Shown here: one piece after another, positions 1 to 8,300 of the stretch
Layout of the letters: every line of letters begins with the position of its first letter
Position numbering within the stretch: position 1 is the stretch's first letter
NCBI GenBank assembly: GCA_016703105.1
Contig: JADJCS010000006.1
Location: forward strand, 1-64,000
Direction of reading: 5' to 3'
Origin: Flavobacteriales bacterium
Lineage (GTDB): Bacteria > Bacteroidota > Bacteroidia > Flavobacteriales_F > PHOS-HE28
Length of the DNA: 64,000 nt
The notes under the pieces: model-generated
The model's database searches: none
What the model was told of the DNA's origin: nothing
The model's input: only the letters and a program-made list of their open reading frames with translations
Translations under genes and position numbers: made by a program

Positions 1-1501
1 GATGCTGAAGGATGACAAGAGCTATCCATGGATCCGGATCCGAAATGAACGATTCCCTCGCGTGGAGGGCATGCGCAACCCGGTCGATGACGGTTCGGAG
101 TACTTCGGTCCGTACGCCAGTGCGCGTGATGCACACGGTATTGGAGCTGGTGAACAAGATGTACAGGCTACGCAGCTGCAACTACGAATTGAGTGCGAGG
201 AACATCGAAAAAGGCAAGTTCAAACGCTGTTTGGAGCATCACCTGGGGAACTGTGAAGCCCCGTGCGAAGCATTGCAGACATCGGAGGACTACGATGCCA
301 ATATCAGGAGATCGCCGGATCGTCCGGGGCGCACGCGAGGGGTCGCAAAGCTCTTGAAAGAGCGCATGGCCGCCCATGCCGAAGCCCCTGGAGTTCGAGG
401 AGGCCGAAGTGCTGAAACAACAGGTGGAACAACTGGAACGCTACCAGGCCCGGAACACCATAGTCCATGCCGATATAGGCGATGTGGACGTCTTTTCCTC
501 GTCACGAACACCGGGGCGCCAACGGGGAAAACCGGCCCGGGCCCCGGGGGCGGGGGCGCCCCCGCGGAAACCCGGAGGAGGCCGGAACGCGGCGGGAGAG
601 GGGGGGGGAGGGCGCGGGCAACAGGCAAAAGCGGGGTTGCGGAGGCGCCGCCCCAACCCGGCGCCGACAACGTCCGTCCGCTCCCCGGCATTGAGATACG
701 GGGGGGGGGGGGGCGGCGAACCCCAAAGCCGGGGGCAAGAAAAGGGGGCCCCCCCGGCCCGCAGGGGCGACACCGGCGGCGGGACAAGTTGAAACAGGAG
801 AAACTGGTCGATCCGGCAGAACAAAAACGACCTGGGGCGGGTTGAAGCAGGACCTGCGGCTGAACGAACTGCCCCGGCACATAGAATGCTTCGACAACAG
901 CAACACTCAGGGAACCGATCCGGTGAGCGCCTGCGTGGTTTTCAAGGATGCCAAGCCCAGCAAGAAGGACTACCGCCACTTCAACATCCGCACGGTGGAA
1001 GGTCCCGATGACTTCGCCAGCATGGAAGAAGCCGTGGAGCGCCGCTACGCCCGCTTGCTCGGCGAAGGTGAGCCCCTACCCCAATTGGTGGTGATCGATG
1101 GCGGGAAAGGCCAGTTGCACGCCGCCACGAACGTCTTCGACCGGCTCGGGCTACGGGGGAAGATCGCGTTGGTCGGTATCGCCAAGCGGCTTGAGGAACT
1201 CTACTTCCCGGATGATCCTGTGCCCCTGCACATCGATAAGCGAAGCTCCACCCTCAAGGTGATCCAGCAGATGCGCGACGAGGCGCACCGCTTCGGCATC
1301 ACGCACCATCGGGGCAAACGCAGCAAGCGGATCATCCGCACCGGGTTGGAGGATATTCCCGGCATAGGGCCGGAGACCGCGCGGAAACTTCTCACGCGGT
1401 TCGGCTCGGTGAAGGGGATCAAAGCGGCGGCGATGGAGGATCTGGTGGAGAGCGTGGGTGCAGCAAAAGCCGCGCTGCTCAAGAGCGCGCAACCCGAATA
1501 G
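1..1501 (+). pseudogene. uvrC: UvrC, excinuclease ABC subunit C; 5' cut by window edge, frame broken
   Basis: UvrC makes both incisions in UvrABC nucleotide-excision repair. The GIY-YIG domain lies before the window. From base 2 the reading LKDDKSYPWIRIRNERFP starts in mid-protein; the UvrB-binding helix (EFEEAEVLKQQVEQLE) is at about 385-435, the endonuclease signature IDGGKGQLHAA near 1090-1130, and the C-terminal helix-hairpin-helix pair (EDIPGIGPETARKLL) at 1345-1465. The frame changes near 128, 380, 490 and 830, and 525-780 cannot be read as UvrC in any frame: it is packed with G/C runs, including 14 G at 700-713. Bases 842-1501 are clean and well conserved. I think this is sequence error rather than true decay, because all damage is at or near homopolymers and the rest is conserved, but a real pseudogene cannot be excluded. 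Confidence 0.85.
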
Positions 1502-1525
1502 CGCTGGCCGATCGTTGGGCTTCGC

Positions 1526-1533
1526 TACCTTCG
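1526..1533 (+). promoter_or_regulatory. -7 promoter box TACCTTCG for the T9SS protein at 1557
   Basis: TACCTTCG fits the Bacteroidota -7 consensus TAnnTTTG with one change and ends 23 nt before the ATG. No clear TTTG -33 element is visible at the usual spacing. Confidence 0.4.
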
Positions 1534-1556
1534 GTCAGCACCCTCGCCCCTTCGCC

Positions 1557-3197
1557 ATGAGAAAGCTACTTCTAGCTCCCGCCATTTGTCTTTGCACGAT
1601 CCTCTGGGGCCAGAGCATCGACTTCACCACGGCCAGCTCCATTGGAGGACCAGACGAGGACCGGCTTGGCGACATCGCCAACGACACGCATGGCAACACT
1701 TACGTCTGCGGCACATTCAAGGGCTCGATCACCCTTGGCACGATCGTACTCACCTCGCCGTCACCGCTCTTCACGGATGCGTTCGTGGGGAAACGATCCG
1801 TTGGGGGCGACTGGGTCTGGGCCAAGGGATTGGGCGGGACTTCCTCCGACCGTGGTGTTGGCATCGCTTTAGACGGTGCCGGGCACCTTTACGTGGCGGC
1901 ACAGCTCGCTGCCTCCAACACCATCACTTACGGAAGCACGCCGGTCGCTGTCACGGCTCCCGCGGTGGTGATCGCCAAGTTGGATACCGCCGGTCAATGG
2001 ATCCATCACAGCACTATTGAAGGACCAGGTCCGACGTTCACCTTCGAGTTGACCATGACCGCACAAGGGGACGTGATCGTCGCGTTCGATCACAACCCCT
2101 GGAACCTGACCCTTTCGTTCGATGGCTTGCTGGTGAATTGTGGCGGCAGCATGGATGTGGTCGTCGCGAAACTGGCTGCGAGCGGTATCTGGCAATGGGC
2201 CAAGACGTACTTCGTACCGCTACCTCAATTCCCGGAAGTGGTACTCAGAGACCTTGTTGTCGATGATGCCGGCAACGTTTACATCGGCGGTTGGTTCCAG
2301 GGGTACACCATGCAATTCGACCAGGTCACCTTGAACGCGGAGCCGTATGCTTTCTGGGACCAGATCGTAACGTTCTACATCGTACAACTCGATGCTAACG
2401 GCATCGTGCAATGGGGGCGCACCGTGGATCCCGACCTCGCCGGTAATTCGGGGGTATCGAGTTTCGTCTGGGACCCCGCCGGATCGCTCATCGCCCTGAT
2501 CAACTATACAGATGAGTTCGGGATCAACGGATCGACCTGGAACGGTTACTCTGCTGTCCTGGCGAGGCTGAACGCTAACGGTGCCTATCTCTCGACCGAT
2601 TCGATGACGAACTGGACCGGGGTCGTGGGCATCCGGGAAATGGTCCTGGCGGACGATGGTTCCCTCTATGGCGTTGGGGACTACGGAGATCCTTTCACCG
2701 TAGGCGGGGATCAACTCACGAACCAAGGCGCCCGGGACCAGTTCATCGCTCACTTCTCCGGCACGGGTGTCGGCTTGGGTGCGTTTGGCCTGGGAGAGTC
2801 CGGGGACGACTGGGGAACATCCCTCACCCTGTCCGATGGGCATCTCACTTGGGCTGGCAACTACCATTTGCACGCGGTGTTCCCCGGCACCTCGCTCCCG
2901 AGCATAGGTGACGAGGATGTGTTCATCACCCACGTGGATGCCGGTTCGGTAGGTTGGCAGGAAGAGGGACTTGCCGAGGGGATCTTCATCCATCCGAACC
3001 CCACCAACGGAGCGATCACGATCAACGCTGATCCGAGCATACTAGGCGCACCGCTTTCGATCCATGACGGCCTAGGGCGCCTGGTCCATCAGGAGCAGGT
3101 CGGCAAGACAACGTTCATGCTAGACCTCGCGCCGTACGGGCATGGTCTGTACACGGTGCGGTCGGGCACCTTCTCGTCACGCATCGCCGTGGAGTGA
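1557..3197 (+). CDS. Secreted beta-propeller-type protein with T9SS sorting domain
   Basis: 546 aa. An N-terminal signal peptide (MRKLLLAPAICLCTILWGQ) is followed by repeats of the SBBP/delta-60 kind (D..GN.YV.G.F.G..., A.L...G.W.WA), which usually fold as a beta-propeller. The last 70 residues are a type A T9SS sorting domain: HPNPTNGAITI, then a turn-rich strand pattern ending in GLYTVRSG. It should therefore cross the outer membrane by T9SS and be surface-anchored or released. The ATG at 1557 is chosen because the signal peptide starts there; upstream residues in the same frame overlap uvrC. Ligand or role unknown. Confidence 0.85.
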   Translation: MRKLLLAPAICLCTILWGQSIDFTTASSIGGPDEDRLGDIANDTHGNTYVCGTFKGSITLGTIVLTSPSPLFTDAFVGKRSVGGDWVWAKGLGGTSSDRGVGIALDGAGHLYVAAQLAASNTITYGSTPVAVTAPAVVIAKLDTAGQWIHHSTIEGPGPTFTFELTMTAQGDVIVAFDHNPWNLTLSFDGLLVNCGGSMDVVVAKLAASGIWQWAKTYFVPLPQFPEVVLRDLVVDDAGNVYIGGWFQGYTMQFDQVTLNAEPYAFWDQIVTFYIVQLDANGIVQWGRTVDPDLAGNSGVSSFVWDPAGSLIALINYTDEFGINGSTWNGYSAVLARLNANGAYLSTDSMTNWTGVVGIREMVLADDGSLYGVGDYGDPFTVGGDQLTNQGARDQFIAHFSGTGVGLGAFGLGESGDDWGTSLTLSDGHLTWAGNYHLHAVFPGTSLPSIGDEDVFITHVDAGSVGWQEEGLAEGIFIHPNPTNGAITINADPSILGAPLSIHDGLGRLVHQEQVGKTTFMLDLAPYGHGLYTVRSGTFSSRIAVE

Positions 3198-3240
3198 TCG
3201 AACAGCCGCTCCCTTCGGGGGCCATCTGCCTTTCGTTGCA

Positions 3241-3248
3241 TACCTTCA
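3241..3248 (+). promoter_or_regulatory. Possible -7 box TACCTTCA for the gene at 3257
   Basis: TACCTTCA differs from TAnnTTTG in two positions and lies 8 nt before the ATG at 3257, so a transcript from it would have almost no leader. The 59 bp between the two T9SS genes leave room for little else. Confidence 0.25.
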
Positions 3249-3256
3249 GTTCCATC

Positions 3257-5011
3257 ATGAGGAACACTCGCCGATCCATCCGCTTCTTGTTCGTCGCATT
3301 TGGCCTCACCGCAGGCACAGCTTCTCTCGCGCAGGACTACTACGTGTCGATCTCCGGCGACGACGCCTCCCCCGGCACCCTGGCGCAACCCTGGCGCCAT
3401 GTGCAATACGCCCTGGACCAGGCCGGCCCCTTCTGGACGGTCCATGTGATGGGGGGCGTGTACAACGAGGAGCTCACCTTCGTGAGCGGGGGCTCCTCCG
3501 CAGGACCGTTGACGCTGCGCAACTACCTGAGCGAGGTAGCCGTGATCGACGGCACCGGGTTGAACGCCGATGCGCTTGTCACTATCCAGGACCTGAGCCA
3601 TATCGATGTGATCGGCCTGGAGATCCGCAACAACGTACACAATGACGCGATCGGGATCCTCGTGGATGGTCTCTGTCAGGGCATCGATCTATTGGGACTG
3701 AACGTGCATGACATCCACTTCTCCTCCGACCCGAACGCACCGGTGAACGACAACACCAATGCGCAGCCGATCATCGTTTACGGCTCGAACGCGAGTTCGG
3801 CGTTGAACGAATTGACCATCGCGGATTGTGAAGTGCATGACTGCCGCCCCGGGTTCAGTGAGGGGCTGGCCATCAATGGCAACGTGACGGACTTCGTGGT
3901 GCGGAACAACCATGTCCATCACATCGCGAACATCGGCATCGACCTGATCGGCCATGAAGGCACCTGTCCCGACCCGATCCTCGACCAGGCCCGGAGCGGC
4001 TTCATCCTGGCGAACCACGTACACGATTGCATCTCGCCCTACGCCATGTGCGGCGGCATCTATGTGGACGGTGCGCGCGACCTGATCATCGAGCGCAACG
4101 TGGTCCACGATGGCATGTGGGGCATTGAAGTGGGCTGCGAGCATGTGGGAAAGAGCGCCTTGAACATCGCCGTCCGGGACAATGTGGTGTACAACAACCA
4201 GGGATCGGCGCTCATGCTCGGCGGATACGATTATCCGAACGGCAGTGGCAAGGTGGAGAGCTGCTTGATCCGCCACAACACCTTCTACCACAACGACACA
4301 CAGAACGCCTTCGAGGGCGAGCTCACCCTGGCCTATTCGGAGAACTGCACCATCGCCCACAACATCCTCTTCGCGGACAATAGCAACAACGCCCTTTTCT
4401 ACCTGGACGATGCGCTTCCTCTTTCGCCGGGACTGACGCTCGATCATAACCTGTGGTACTGTCCTGGCGGTGCGGCCAATGCGGAGATCACCTACCACAG
4501 TGACTCCTACACCGGCTACGCCGACTATCAGAGCGGCACCGGGCAGGATACCAACTCGCCCTTCGGTGATGCGCAGTTCGCTGATGCTTCCCTGCCCGAC
4601 CCGGACCTGCACATCGCCAGCACGTCCCCCGCCCGTGACGCCGGTGATATCGCCTTTGTAGCATCGTTGACCGAGACGGACATGGACAACGAGGTGCGTG
4701 TCAATGGCACGGTCGATATCGGAGCGGATGAGTACTACAGCAATACCGACGTGGCGGAAGCCTCTGTCTCGCAGGGATGGTCCGCCTACCCGAACCCATC
4801 TTCCGGGATATTCGCGCTGCACGGCCCTGTGCTACCTGCCGGGTCTCATCTGAAAGTGATCGATGCCCGCGGGCGGGCGATCCTAACCCAACAGCTACAG
4901 GCCACCGACCGCGTCCAGCTCGATCTATCCGCCTTCGCGCCCGGGATCTATCTGATCCGCATCGAAGCCGGTGATCTGCCTTTCGTCGCGATCCGATCGG
5001 TGGTCCAATAG
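3257..5011 (+). CDS. Secreted right-handed parallel beta-helix protein with T9SS sorting domain
   Basis: 584 aa. A signal peptide (MRNTRRSIRFLFVAFGLTAG...SLAQ) leads into YYVSISGDDASPGTLAQPWRHVQYAL, the opening typical of secreted pectate-lyase-like or polysaccharide-acting beta-helix proteins. The middle carries many N/V/H-rich rungs such as VVRNNHVHHIANIGIDLIG, IIERNVVHDGMWGIEV and IRHNTFYHND, which are PbH1-type repeats. The C-terminus is a T9SS type A domain (YPNPSSGIF ... GIYLIRIEAG). Likely surface-exposed and perhaps carbohydrate-active, but I see no assignable catalytic triad. The upstream T9SS gene ends 59 bp before; the two may be co-expressed. Confidence 0.85.
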   Translation: MRNTRRSIRFLFVAFGLTAGTASLAQDYYVSISGDDASPGTLAQPWRHVQYALDQAGPFWTVHVMGGVYNEELTFVSGGSSAGPLTLRNYLSEVAVIDGTGLNADALVTIQDLSHIDVIGLEIRNNVHNDAIGILVDGLCQGIDLLGLNVHDIHFSSDPNAPVNDNTNAQPIIVYGSNASSALNELTIADCEVHDCRPGFSEGLAINGNVTDFVVRNNHVHHIANIGIDLIGHEGTCPDPILDQARSGFILANHVHDCISPYAMCGGIYVDGARDLIIERNVVHDGMWGIEVGCEHVGKSALNIAVRDNVVYNNQGSALMLGGYDYPNGSGKVESCLIRHNTFYHNDTQNAFEGELTLAYSENCTIAHNILFADNSNNALFYLDDALPLSPGLTLDHNLWYCPGGAANAEITYHSDSYTGYADYQSGTGQDTNSPFGDAQFADASLPDPDLHIASTSPARDAGDIAFVASLTETDMDNEVRVNGTVDIGADEYYSNTDVAEASVSQGWSAYPNPSSGIFALHGPVLPAGSHLKVIDARGRAILTQQLQATDRVQLDLSAFAPGIYLIRIEAGDLPFVAIRSVVQ

Positions 5012-5126
5012 CGGTCGCCTTCCTGACGGTGTCCTTTGCCTTGGCGGCGAGATCGGCCTTGACGGCCGCCTACCCACTAGTGGTGAATTTGAGGTGTTCG
5101 CATTGCGCGCTGCCTCGCAAGGCCTC

Positions 5127-5134
5127 TATTTTCG
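5127..5134 (+). promoter_or_regulatory. -7 promoter box TATTTTCG ahead of the GT2 gene
   Basis: TATTTTCG matches TAnnTTTG with one change. It lies 70 nt before the GT2 start but only 14 nt before the small open frame at 5149, which makes the latter a candidate leader peptide. Confidence 0.4.
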
Positions 5135-5148
5135 GCCAAACCCGCCCT

Positions 5149-5205
5149 ATGGAAGCCCCGTCGTTCGCTGTTGCACTGCCCTCCTTCTTTGGCACCAAAG
5201 GGTGA
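5149..5205 (+). CDS. Putative 18-residue leader peptide coupled to the GT2 gene
   Basis: ATG at 5149 opens MEAPSFAVALPSFFGTKG and stops with TGA at 5203-5205, whose last base is the A of the GT2 start codon (TGATG). A -7-like box ends 14 nt upstream. TGATG overlaps usually mean translational reinitiation, so this could set GT2 expression. It may equally be chance: the peptide is short and there is no comparative support. Confidence 0.25.
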   Translation: MEAPSFAVALPSFFGTKG

Positions 5206-6203
5206 TGGTACAGGTCGACATACTCCTCCCGTTCCGCGATGCGGAACGAACGCTCGATGAAGCGATCAGGAGCATTGTACGTCAAACCTTCCCTGGATGG
5301 CAACTACTGCTCATAGACAATGACAGCTCGGATGCGAGCTCGCTGATGGCACTGCGCTGGGCCACCCGTGATCCGCGGATCGTCGTGGTGCATGAACCGA
5401 AAGTGGGGGTCGCCCACGCGCTGAACACCGGTGTTGGGCACGGGGCCGCCCCCTACATCGCCCGCATGGACGCCGATGACATCGCCCACCCGGAGCGTTT
5501 GGAAAAGCAACTGGCCTACCTCCAGGCGCACCCGGAGATCGGGGTCCTGGGCACGCGGACGCGCTTTGAGACCTCCGTGGAGAAGAGCAGCGGCATGGCC
5601 TGGTTCGTGAGTTGGCAGAACACGATCCTAACCGCCCACGATCACTATGTGAAACGGTTCGTGGATGCACCGCTCGCGCATCCCACGGTGATGTTCCGTC
5701 GCGGATTGATCGCAGCGCACGGCGCCTATAACACGGGGCCCTTGCCGGAAGATCATGAGCTCTGGCTGCGCTGGATGGATGCGGGCGTACGTTTCGCCAA
5801 GCTACCCGAGGAACTGCTCACCTGGAAGGACCACGATGAGCGCCTGAGCCGGACCCATTCCAACTATCGCGTTGAGGCGTTCTTCACCACGAAGGCGAAA
5901 TGGCTGGCGAAGTGGTTGACGCAGGAATTGGACGGAAGAAAAGTGATCGTGGCGGGTACGAGCGGCCTGTGCCAGGCCCGCGTCGCATTGCTCGAAGCGG
6001 AAGGTGTGCGTGTCGATGCGTTCACCGATGTACACCGGCGCGAGGTCCAGGACTATGCCTTCATCCCACCGAACGAGCTACCCGCTCCCGGTGAAGCGGT
6101 GATCATCTCCTTCATCTCTCAACGCGGCACAGGGGATCGGATCGCGGAATTCCTCGCTTCCCGAGGTTTGGTCGAGGGCGACGACTTCATCCTGGCGGCG
6201 TAA
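5205..6203 (+). CDS. Family 2 glycosyltransferase with extra C-terminal domain
   Basis: 332 aa. Residues 1-230 are a GT-A fold GT2 enzyme: VDILLPFRDAERTLDEAIRSI at the N-terminus, LLLIDNDSSDASS, and the metal-binding ARMDADDIAHPERL (DxD-type). It should transfer a sugar from a nucleotide sugar to an unknown acceptor. Residues 245-332 (KVIVAGTSGLCQARVALLEAEG ...) look like a small Rossmann-like alpha/beta module of unknown role. ATG 5205 is chosen because the GT2 fold starts three residues later; a GTG lies one codon upstream. No other cell-envelope gene is next to it; the aldehyde dehydrogenase follows after 30 bp. Confidence 0.85.
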   Translation: MVQVDILLPFRDAERTLDEAIRSIVRQTFPGWQLLLIDNDSSDASSLMALRWATRDPRIVVVHEPKVGVAHALNTGVGHGAAPYIARMDADDIAHPERLEKQLAYLQAHPEIGVLGTRTRFETSVEKSSGMAWFVSWQNTILTAHDHYVKRFVDAPLAHPTVMFRRGLIAAHGAYNTGPLPEDHELWLRWMDAGVRFAKLPEELLTWKDHDERLSRTHSNYRVEAFFTTKAKWLAKWLTQELDGRKVIVAGTSGLCQARVALLEAEGVRVDAFTDVHRREVQDYAFIPPNELPAPGEAVIISFISQRGTGDRIAEFLASRGLVEGDDFILAA

Positions 6204-6217
6204 GGTCCCTGCCGGGA

Positions 6218-6225
6218 TACCTTTC
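6218..6225 (+). promoter_or_regulatory. Possible -7 box TACCTTTC for the aldehyde dehydrogenase
   Basis: TACCTTTC, one base off TAnnTTTG, lies 8 nt before the ATG at 6234 in the short GT2-ALDH gap. Weak evidence on its own; it fits the pattern seen across the window. Confidence 0.3.
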
Positions 6226-6233
6226 CGTCGTCC

Positions 6234-7634
6234 ATGGAACAACAGGCCCTATCGCCGGAGCGTATCGACGCGTTGATAAACCCGCTGCGGGCGCATTTCG
6301 ACAGCGGCGCCACACGCCCGTTCGAGGCGCGGCGGAAGGCATTGCTCGCATTGCGCGCTGCCTTGCGAAAGCATGAAGAGGCCTTGCTCGAAGCCATGCA
6401 CTCGGATATGCGCAAGCCGCGGTTCGAGGCGTACCTCAGCGATATCGGGCTGGTGCATGTGGAGATCACGTACGCGCTCCGCCATCTGCGTGAATGGATG
6501 AGCGTGGAGCACGTCCCCACGCCGCTGGCGATCCAGTTAGCGAGCAGCACCGTACACCACGAGCCGCTCGGAGTGGCGCTGATCGTCGCTCCGTGGAACT
6601 ATCCCGTGCTGCTTCTGCTCTCTCCGCTGGTCGGAGCGATCGCCGCGGGCAATTGCGTGGCGGTGAAGCCCAGCAATGAAGCTCCCCGCACCGCAGCGGT
6701 TGTCGAACAACTGATCACAGAAGCCCTGGCTCCAGAACATGTGCGGGTGGTGCAGGGTCCGGGCGGGGAGGTCGTACCGCCGTTGATCGCGCGGCAGCGG
6801 TTCGATCACATCTTCTTCACAGGCAGTCAGGCGGTAGGTGCGAAGATAATGGCCCTGGCGGCACCGCATCTTACACCGGTTACTTTGGAGCTGGGCGGCA
6901 AGAGTCCGGCTATTGTGGATCGCGAAGCCAGCATCGATATGGCAGCACGGCGGATCGCGTGGAGCAAGTATTTCAATGCCGGTCAGACCTGCATTGCCAC
7001 CGATCATGCGCTTGTACATCACGCTGTGATGGATGAGTTCCTGGCTGCATTCGTCAAACATGTACAACGCTTTTTCGGCGACGATCCGCAACGCAGCCCA
7101 CACTTCGCGCGCTTGGTGAACGATAAGCGCTTCGCGACAGTGACCGGCTACCTCGGCCATGGCACGATCGCTTTGGGCGGCCAGCACGATGCGGCCGATC
7201 GGTACATCGCTCCTACGGTGCTCACCCAGGTGCCCTTGGAAAGTCCGCCGATGCGGGAGGAGATCTTCGGGCCGGTGCTCCCGATCCTCCCCTGGTCCGA
7301 ACCCGAAGAGGTGATAGCCATCACGCGCCGGAACCCCTGGCCGCTCGCCGCCTACATCTTCAGCAACGATCGTAAAGCGCAGCGTTACTTCCAGGAACGC
7401 ATCCCCTTCGGTGGAGGCTGCATCAACCATACAATGATCCAATTCGGCGCACCGGACCTGCCCTTCGGCGGTGTGGGCACCAGCGGTATGGGCCGCTACC
7501 ATGGGCGTCGCAGCTTCGAACGCTTCAGCAATGTGAAGGGTATCGCGAAGGGTAGCACCTGGCTCGACCACCGGCTCCAGTTCCCACCTTACACTTCCCT
7601 GAAGGAGAAGATCCTTCGTTGGGTGCTCCGCTGA
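6234..7634 (+). CDS. Aldehyde dehydrogenase, NAD(P)-dependent (ALDH3-like)
   Basis: 466 aa, the short length typical of ALDH3-type fatty or aromatic aldehyde dehydrogenases. It oxidises an aldehyde to the acid with NAD(P). Visible motifs are the cofactor-site stretch PWNYPVLLLLSPLVGAIAAGN (from residue 120), FTGSQAVG, the catalytic glutamate region LELGGKSP and the nucleophile in NAGQTCIATD (Cys253). The C-terminus has PFGGVGTSGMGRYHGRRSFE as in ALDH3. No clear membrane anchor. Substrate cannot be told from sequence. The downstream LysE-type gene starts 27 bp later and is probably co-transcribed. Confidence 0.93.
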   Translation: MEQQALSPERIDALINPLRAHFDSGATRPFEARRKALLALRAALRKHEEALLEAMHSDMRKPRFEAYLSDIGLVHVEITYALRHLREWMSVEHVPTPLAIQLASSTVHHEPLGVALIVAPWNYPVLLLLSPLVGAIAAGNCVAVKPSNEAPRTAAVVEQLITEALAPEHVRVVQGPGGEVVPPLIARQRFDHIFFTGSQAVGAKIMALAAPHLTPVTLELGGKSPAIVDREASIDMAARRIAWSKYFNAGQTCIATDHALVHHAVMDEFLAAFVKHVQRFFGDDPQRSPHFARLVNDKRFATVTGYLGHGTIALGGQHDAADRYIAPTVLTQVPLESPPMREEIFGPVLPILPWSEPEEVIAITRRNPWPLAAYIFSNDRKAQRYFQERIPFGGGCINHTMIQFGAPDLPFGGVGTSGMGRYHGRRSFERFSNVKGIAKGSTWLDHRLQFPPYTSLKEKILRWVLR

Positions 7635-7661
7635 CCCACCCGATCCGCAAACCCGATCCGT

Positions 7662-8300
7662 GTGACGATCCTGCTGGTCTTCCTGGTGGCGGCGGTGGCG
7701 AGCTTCATCGGCTCATTGCAAGCCGGGCTCGTGAACAGCGCTGTTCTCGCCACCTCGCTTTCGAAGGGCGAACATGCCGGCCGAATGACCGCTTGGGGCG
7801 GCGCGCTCCCGGAGTTGCTGTACGCCGGGTTGGCGTTCCTACTGGTGGAGCGTTCCATGGACAAGTTGCCGTGGCTCACAATACATGCCCCGTTCATCGC
7901 TGGTTTTCTGCTCGTGGGCCTAGGTGCCTACTTCCTGATCCGGCCTCCACTTTCCATGAGCACACCGGAACCCGCGGCCTCCTCGGCCAGCTTTGGCCGC
8001 GGGGTGATGTGGGGGCTCATGAACCCACAACTTCTGCTGTTCTGGCTCGGCGTCGCGGCGAGCCTGCGCGCTAACCTGCCGGAAGCCGTCGGGTCGGGCG
8101 TAATGGCAGCGTTCTCGCTCGGTGCGTTCGCAGGGGCCTTGGCACTACTTCTTCTCCTGGTACGCTTCGCGCGAACTCTTCAGCATCGGTTGAACGCGGC
8201 GCGCATGCGACGCCTGTTCCGTCTCATCGGCCTGGCACTGGTGATCGCTGGCCTGTGGACGGGGATGAAAGCCGTTCGACCAATTGCCGCAGGAATTTAA
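7662..8300 (+). CDS. LysE/RhtB-family transporter-like membrane protein
   Basis: 212 aa with about six hydrophobic segments. The N-terminus VFLVAAVASFIGSLQAGLVNSAVLATSLSKG has the G.xPGP-like region seen in degenerate form in Bacteroidota LysE members, and GVMWGLMNPQLLLFWLGV resembles the conserved N-P-K/Q segment of LysE. The family exports amino acids or other small metabolites; the substrate here is unknown. The start is GTG at 7662. Its last 77 bp overlap the 3' end of the ATP-grasp gene on the other strand. Confidence 0.7.
   Translation: MTILLVFLVAAVASFIGSLQAGLVNSAVLATSLSKGEHAGRMTAWGGALPELLYAGLAFLLVERSMDKLPWLTIHAPFIAGFLLVGLGAYFLIRPPLSMSTPEPAASSASFGRGVMWGLMNPQLLLFWLGVAASLRANLPEAVGSGVMAAFSLGAFAGALALLLLLVRFARTLQHRLNAARMRRLFRLIGLALVIAGLWTGMKAVRPIAAGI

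Noticed and set aside
290..979. Long open frames on both strands over the damaged uvrC block
   Set aside because: They are very Gly/Pro/Arg/Ala-rich because of G/C runs, lack family motifs and disagree with the UvrC reading at both flanks.
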